Part shown: positions 59,459 to 64,000 of the stretch, piece by piece
How positions within the stretch are numbered: the first letter of the stretch is position 1
Layout: every line of letters begins with the position of its first letter
Assembly: GCF_001625215.2 (NCBI RefSeq)
Contig: NC_030386.2
Coordinates: 16,338,545 to 16,402,544, forward strand
DNA: 64,000 nucleotides
Direction: 5' to 3'
Source: Daucus carota subsp. sativus
Lineage: Eukaryota; Streptophyta; Magnoliopsida; Apiales; Apiaceae
Program-made: the position numbers and the translations under genes
The notes under the pieces: generated by a model
What the model saw: the letters and a program-made list of their open reading frames with translations, nothing else
Told to the model about the DNA's origin: nothing
The model's database searches: none

Positions 59459-60490
59459 CTAAACACCGTAACCCATCAGGAGCAGAACTTGCTCGATGGT
59501 CATGAAATCAGGGTCCATTGCAGGGACAACAACAGGAGCAATCACATGCATGGTATCCGACAGTGCATGGCGAAGCACATCTCTAGCGAGCAGTCCATTC
59601 CCCACTGAAGCATTCAGGTCAACCACATCTTTAGTGCACACCTTCGAAGTAGTTGCCAAAGACTTATCTTCCAGCAATCTTATAGCTTGAGAAGAAAGGG
59701 GGACCTTGACATGCGTCCCACTGTCATCTAGCATTTTGGCTTTGCCCTTGTCCACACGGGCTAGAGAGAGAGAAGTGGAAGGGCCAGCATGATTTGCAGG
59801 TGCAGCTGCCACACTGGGAACGACACAGGGTTCAAAAATCCGCACTCCATGCATTTCAGATGATGTCCCAAGCTTCTGCCTCTTAGAAGGACGAGGGGGG
59901 GATGCATCCTCCACTTCGCCATTTCCCAAGTCTGGAATCAGATCGAGGAAGGGCAATGGGAGGGTCCTTCCCATGTCCCTCTCCAAGTAGAAGTGAAGGT
60001 CCCCAACCATTTTCGTGGTCTCAGTGAACACCTTCACATTATTTAAGCCATAAGATGACAAATATTGAGCTGCACTGTTCATGTGTGGTGGAATGCATGC
60101 AATCTTTCTCTGAGTAGAGCTAGCCTTGAAGTTGTTGACATGGATGGTATTGAACATACCGTAGAACTCTAGTTGATTATCATCCAAAAAGATTTCCTCT
60201 TGAAAGCGAATGGTCTCATACACCTGATGGTTCTCAGTTTCAATATGCGATATATCAAGATCCTGTTTGAGTGCTTCAATGCATGCCGCCTGGATGGCCG
60301 TAAGGATGGCTTGTTCTTCAGTGCGACCAGTCAATGGGCCAAAAGCCTTCCAGAGATCCTTACCCGTATCATTCCTGATGATTGCTGCCACACTGTTAGT
60401 ATTACCATTGGCCAAGGGCTCATCAACCGATACAAAGTGGACATTGATCTTAGCATAACCATCTTTGGGAGCCTCCCAAATGACTTCCAT
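59459..60490 (-). CDS. RNase H-like domain protein with altered catalytic residues
   Basis: Intronless, 343 residues from MEVIWEAPKDGYAKINV. The first 130 residues follow the plant RVT_3/RNase H-like pattern (KINV strand, NSVAAIIRNDTGKDLWKAFG, TEEQAILTAIQAACIEALKQ, HIETENHQVYE). The first catalytic Asp (usually KINVDG) is His and the later one (usually ESDS) is Glu-Thr-Glu, so hydrolase activity is unlikely. The second half has a basic nuclear-signal-like SPPRPSKRQKLG, a KGKAKML patch, a DVVDLNAS (EAR-like) stretch and ends EQVLLLMGYGV. The ATG at 60490 was chosen because the RNase H fold starts right after it and a TATA box lies 60 bases upstream; an in-frame ATG at 60604 is further off. It lies between a LINE 3' end and a poly(A) tract. 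Function unknown. Confidence 0.6.
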   Translation of the reverse strand: MEVIWEAPKDGYAKINVHFVSVDEPLANGNTNSVAAIIRNDTGKDLWKAFGPLTGRTEEQAILTAIQAACIEALKQDLDISHIETENHQVYETIRFQEEIFLDDNQLEFYGMFNTIHVNNFKASSTQRKIACIPPHMNSAAQYLSSYGLNNVKVFTETTKMVGDLHFYLERDMGRTLPLPFLDLIPDLGNGEVEDASPPRPSKRQKLGTSSEMHGVRIFEPCVVPSVAAAPANHAGPSTSLSLARVDKGKAKMLDDSGTHVKVPLSSQAIRLLEDKSLATTSKVCTKDVVDLNASVGNGLLARDVLRHALSDTMHVIAPVVVPAMDPDFMTIEQVLLLMGYGV

Positions 60491-60548
60491 GGGTGAGAGG
60501 CAAATACAGTAAGATAAATGAGGTGAAAGAGAGACTCTGCGAAGAGAG

Positions 60549-60556
60549 TTTATATA
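60549..60556 (-). promoter_or_regulatory. TATA box of the RNase H-like gene
   Basis: TATATAAA on the minus strand, followed by a CT-rich leader of plant type; about 60 bases upstream of the ATG, which fits a leader of some 30 bases. Confidence 0.5.
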
Positions 60557-60722
60557 GAAAGTGTAAGTTGAGCACCGTTGAGACTTACTAGAGCAACAGT
60601 TCAAATTTTAAATCTCTTGCATTGAGAACAGCTGGCCAAATCTGAAAAAGATTTACTCTGGAAACCACAAAATAAAACCAATGTCCATCAGGTGCTGTAA
60701 GACTTTTGACAAGATAGACAAT

Positions 60723-61061
60723 TTAGGTCTGCTTGTAGCCAGGAAACTCTGTAAACTCAGCCCATCCCCTATAGTACTTTGGCAGTGGCAACCGTACTTT
60801 TATTATAGATAGCTGGCCCTTGGGGGGCCAATATTCAGACATAGCAGTTCTATGTAGTCCTGAGCTTGCCAAAGAAATAGCACTCGAATTTAATTCTTCA
60901 GGGACAAACTGAATGAAAATATTGGAGTGAATACATCTCTGTGCACCTTCAGGAAGAGATAAATGAGGGAATTCTACATGGACTCCATGATTAACAGCAT
61001 TTACCGCTCTGATCGAATCTGAACATATTACACTTCGCTTTGAATGCCCATGATTGGAAAC
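60723..61061 (-). pseudogene. LINE C-terminal RNase H-like domain, distal part
   Basis: Minus-strand frame with SNHGHSKRSVICSDSIRAV, the SDS motif block of plant LINE RNase H domains, ending WAEFTEFPGYKQT at 60723. Its proximal part lies beyond the solo LTR at 63408 and upward. Across the 5 bp target duplication the two frames are continuous, so one open frame was cut by the LTR element. Confidence 0.75.
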
Positions 61062-61512
61062 TGTTAGGTCCAAAGTATCGTAGAAGGGGGGGTTGAATAC
61101 GATACTCACTACAATTTAAAATTCTTTCGAATCTTGCGGATAAACAAATTGCAGACCTGTAATGGGTTTCGTGTTCCGGATATTTATTGGGTCAGTTTCT
61201 GAGGATATAAAAAAATATTAAACCAACACACAATATTTTCCAAGGTATATCTGTATATTGATAAATACCTCGAAGGGTGCTATAAATCCAAACCCGAAGG
61301 TTGGCTACAATGGCTACTACTACTTTCACTCACAAACCCTAGCTTCTAAATATATATATAATACAAAACTAAGCTAGAGTTTATTTGTGTGTAGTAGTGT
61401 GCAAGGCACAAAGCCATTCCACCATAAAGGTGGTGGAGAGTGTTACAAATGAGAACAAAATCCATGGGTATTTATAGGCTTTTCATAAACTAACCCTGGT
61501 TAACAAATAGTA

Positions 61513-61971
61513 TTGGCGCCAGGATGAAGTTGCGCTAGAAGTTGGCAAAGTAAACTTGCGCCACCTTCATTTATGAACTTGCGCCTACTGTGTCCCTTGT
61601 AGCAGTCATGACTTAGAAATTTATCTAAGTCACAATAAACTTGCGCCAAGTACTTTGAAGTTGCGCCTGGAGACCACTGTTCTCTCTCCTTGAACTTGCG
61701 CTTGATTAGAGTGTGCCCTAGGGATGGAGTTGGCGCTTGTACATTGTTCTCAGCAAGAAGCGCCACTTAGGGTTTTACTATTCTGCCCATGCAAGTTGCG
61801 CTCCATATATCTGTACCCTGTGCTTCCCTGTTCTCTCTCCAAACTTGCGCCATATAGAAGTAGCAGACACCAGACTTAGTTTTTGTTTAAGCAAAAACAA
61901 ACTTGCGCCTTCTTCTTGTTCCATAGGAGAATATGACTTAGAGATTTTCATGGGAAGGAGGAACTTGCGCC
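61513..61971. repeat. Dispersed AACTTGCGCC motif cluster in the solo LTR
   Basis: Exact AACTTGCGCC at 61553, 61576, 61638, 61842, 61900 and 61962; near forms AAGTTGCGCT (61527, 61793), AAGTTGCGCC (61658) and AACTTGCGCT (61693). Spacing is irregular (20-150 bases). The longer word TGACTTAGA also recurs (about 61609 and 61935). Everything between is ordinary low-GC sequence. Confidence 0.85.
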
Positions 61972-62094
61972 TCACAGTGTGTTCCTTGTGCTCACAGTGA
62001 AGAGCAGTACTGCCTTAGTCGATTTTCATAACATACATATACATGCAAAGCCATGCAAACCCTAGAGTGCCCTAGACACATGACATCTCCCAAC

Positions 62095-62790
62095 ATGCAT
62101 GCATATAATATATAATATAATATATTATGTTGTGATTATATTAATAAATAAAAGTATATATAAATATATACACACATATATATTTTATTTATATGAACAT
62201 ATAATAATATATGTACATATATTTAAATATATTCTCATATATTTAAATATATATAATATATAATTATATGTAAATACAAATGTAAATATATATAAATATA
62301 TATAGATAGATATATATTGTTATTTATAAATATCAATATAAACATAAATATATAAAGAAAAGTATATATAAATATATACATATATATAATATTTATATAA
62401 ACATATAGTAACATATATATACACATATATTTAAATATATTCTCATATATTTAAATATATATAATATACATATAACTATGTGTAAATATAAATATAAATA
62501 TATATATATAAAGATATATATAACTCTCTCTAAATATACATATATTTATGCACATAATATAATATATATATATATATACACTTAATTATATAATTGCTTA
62601 TGTAGAATATAAATACATATATTATATACATATATATATATTTATTTAAATATACATACATATAAATATACATATACATATGTTTAAAAAAAAACATATA
62701 TACATATATATTATATATATTATATTTAATTAAATATACATATATATAAATATATTTGTACATATACAAATATATAAGTGCACACATATA
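62095..62790. repeat. TA-rich low-complexity core of the solo LTR
   Basis: Nearly 700 bases of ATATAT, TATAAATA and ACATATA words, with larger repeats (ATTCTCATATATTTAAATAT at about 62230 and 62440; ACATATA-rich blocks). Frames seen in it are low complexity and not genes. Confidence 0.8.
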
Positions 62791-63407
62791 AAAGATAGGT
62801 CACTTCCTGATATGGCTTTGTGTGGAAGCTTGACATATGGCATTTGAGCAGAGACTTTGGCATAGCTGATGGAGACTAGACATTTGACTTGGCTTGGCTT
62901 TGGAACAAATGACTTGTTATGACTAGATCAATTCTTCGATCGATAAATACTTTGCAAAGCTCCGTACGTGCTGACGCTTAGTGCACTGGTCTGGTTCACA
63001 AGCGACTAACACTGAAGTCAAACATTGTACCGTCTTTGTCGGCAAACATTGATCAGTCGGTTCCGGGTTAGTTTATGCTTCAGTTTGTTGATTATAATTA
63101 ACCAACCAAGATATATAAAAATATCTTGCTTCAGGGGTTGCACTGAAATCTTTAGAGTACTTGGACAACATCTTCATTGCTTCCACAATCTTGAATACTT
63201 CAATCTTTATTCTTCACTGAGGCATGAACATATTAATGAACTTCTTCCAGTGAACTTATTCCTTCAAGACTGTCGATGGCTTCTTCAACCTTTGTCTTCG
63301 TATCTTCCGATTCCTGTGCAGGCGTAGTGTTATTTACTTGTCCTGTTCTATTGTTGAGTTATCATCCCTATGTAACAGATAGGGTTGTCTTTACATTTAG
63401 ACTTACA

Positions 63408-64000
63408 GAAACGATCCACAGTACCAGATGCAATATAGCAATGATTTCCACTTCCAACTGGACATGAGTAACAATAGGACCTGAGAAAATGTATTGAATT
63501 CTCCCAGCCTTATCTTTGACTGCTCCCCCAATACCACCTTTACCAACTTGATATGGTGAATAAATTCCATGTACCTCACAGATAAATTCGAAGGAGCATC
63601 CAAGGAAATCCCAATACTTGGTGGTCGCCTTATGGAAATATAAAGCCAGTGCTCCTTGAGGATTAACTCGCCATAGTGGCATATGACCGCTTTTGAAGAA
63701 ATCTAGCGAGGAACCCCACAGAGAAACCCTGCGAAATATTAGTTCCTCTAGATCAGATTTCTTGATTCTTATATTGCGGAAAATGACCTCATTCCGTGCT
63801 AGCCATATAGACCACAAAGTAGCAGAGATAACAAGGTGCCAAACTCGTCGTATTTGTCGCTTGTGAAACATTCTTAGCAGTTTTAACAGCGAGAAACCAT
63901 TGAAATAAAGACCAGAGAAATTTACATTCCACCACTTACTGGTGAAACTCCAAGCCCATCTTGAGAGTTCACAGTCCCACATCAAATGAGTCAGCGTTTC
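63408..64000 (-). pseudogene. LINE ORF2 C-terminal region (zinc-binding and RNase H start)
   Basis: Continues past the window edge. Residues LMWDCELSRWAWSF and RRVWHLVISATLWSIWLARN then EVIFRN match the zf-RVT domain after the reverse transcriptase of plant L1-type LINEs. GKGGIGGAVKDKAGRIQYIF and EVEIIAILHLVLW are the first strands and helix of the RNase H-like domain; the first catalytic Asp position (ALALYFHKATT) is not Asp. The domain is interrupted at 63408 by a solo LTR. Confidence 0.8.

Larger units (their letters stand above)
61062..63407 (-). mobile_element. Solo LTR (or LTR-only element), 2.35 kb, inserted in a LINE
   Basis: Plus-strand ends TGTTAGGTCC and GACTTACA, flanked by the 5 bp repeat GAAAC (61057-61061, 63408-63412). 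On the minus strand it begins TGTAAGTC and ends TCTACGATACTTTGG-CCTAACA after a CAACCCCCCCTTCTAC block resembling the LTR end of the Sirevirus at 42270-42290. No coding region, no primer-binding site and no internal repeat of the ends, so it is best read as a solo LTR of a Sirevirus relative; a LARD-type element is the alternative. It contains an AACTTGCGCC motif cluster and a 0.7 kb TA-rich core. Confidence 0.75.

Noticed and set aside
61500..62000. CRISPR-like array from repeated AACTTGCGCC
   Set aside because: The repeat is only ten bases, spacing is irregular and the DNA is plant; it is an LTR motif cluster.
62235..62787. Tyr/Ile-rich frames in 62.2-62.8 kb
   Set aside because: Pure products of TA-rich repeats in the solo LTR.

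Overview
The window looks like nuclear DNA of a flowering plant, probably an asterid eudicot. The evidence is spliced plant genes (RER1, a mitochondrial gamma carbonic anhydrase, 20S proteasome alpha1), many Stowaway-type MITEs, hAT and MULE remnants, plant LINE sequence, and Ty1/copia elements including a 13 kb Sirevirus. I cannot fix the species; Apiaceae is only a guess. There are no operons, CRISPR arrays, rRNA or tRNA genes that I can see.

Layout. 1-3.7 kb: a decayed Mutator-like transposase gene, cut at its 5' end by AT-rich, possibly hAT, DNA and carrying a 1.23 kb retroposon in one intron (18 bp target duplication) that holds an F-box gene fragment and a 26 bp minisatellite. 4.6-9.6 kb: a tandemly duplicated block in which two small secreted-peptide-like genes alternate with broken copies of RER1 exon 2. 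9.0-11.2 kb (minus): the apparently intact RER1 gene. 12.5-15.8 kb (plus): an intact gamma-CA gene whose intron 1 is a three-copy tandem repeat that includes copies of the exon 2 start. 17.1-21.7 kb (minus): proteasome alpha1 in two exons, with a 3.8 kb intron packed with MITEs. 21.8-27.1 kb: AT-rich intergenic DNA with hAT and Stowaway MITEs and two tandem-repeat blocks.

27.2-54.3 kb is a cluster of three copia elements. Copia-1 (minus, 265 bp LTRs) has one in-frame stop between gag and pol. Copia-2 (plus, TSD TTTAG) has a 1.5 kb 3' LTR but only 630 bp of matching 5' LTR. The Sirevirus-like element (plus, TSD CCAAC) has gag, pol and a very long extra reading frame between pol and the 3' LTR, now broken by three stops and a frameshift. 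The Sirevirus lies in a duplicated copy of the 5' region of an unrecognised five-exon gene at 56.6-57.9 kb.

59.3-64 kb: a minus-strand LINE end (zinc-binding and RNase H-like domains) is split by a 2.35 kb solo LTR (TSD GAAAC) carrying a dispersed AACTTGCGCC motif. Next to it is a separate RNase H-like gene that has lost catalytic residues and has its own TATA box.

The host genes do not form a pathway: RER1 acts in ER/Golgi retrieval, gamma-CA in mitochondrial complex I, alpha1 in the proteasome. The least explained items are the peptide/RER1 duplication, the extra Sirevirus reading frame, the two short-motif families in LTR elements, the five-exon gene and the catalytically altered RNase H-like gene.
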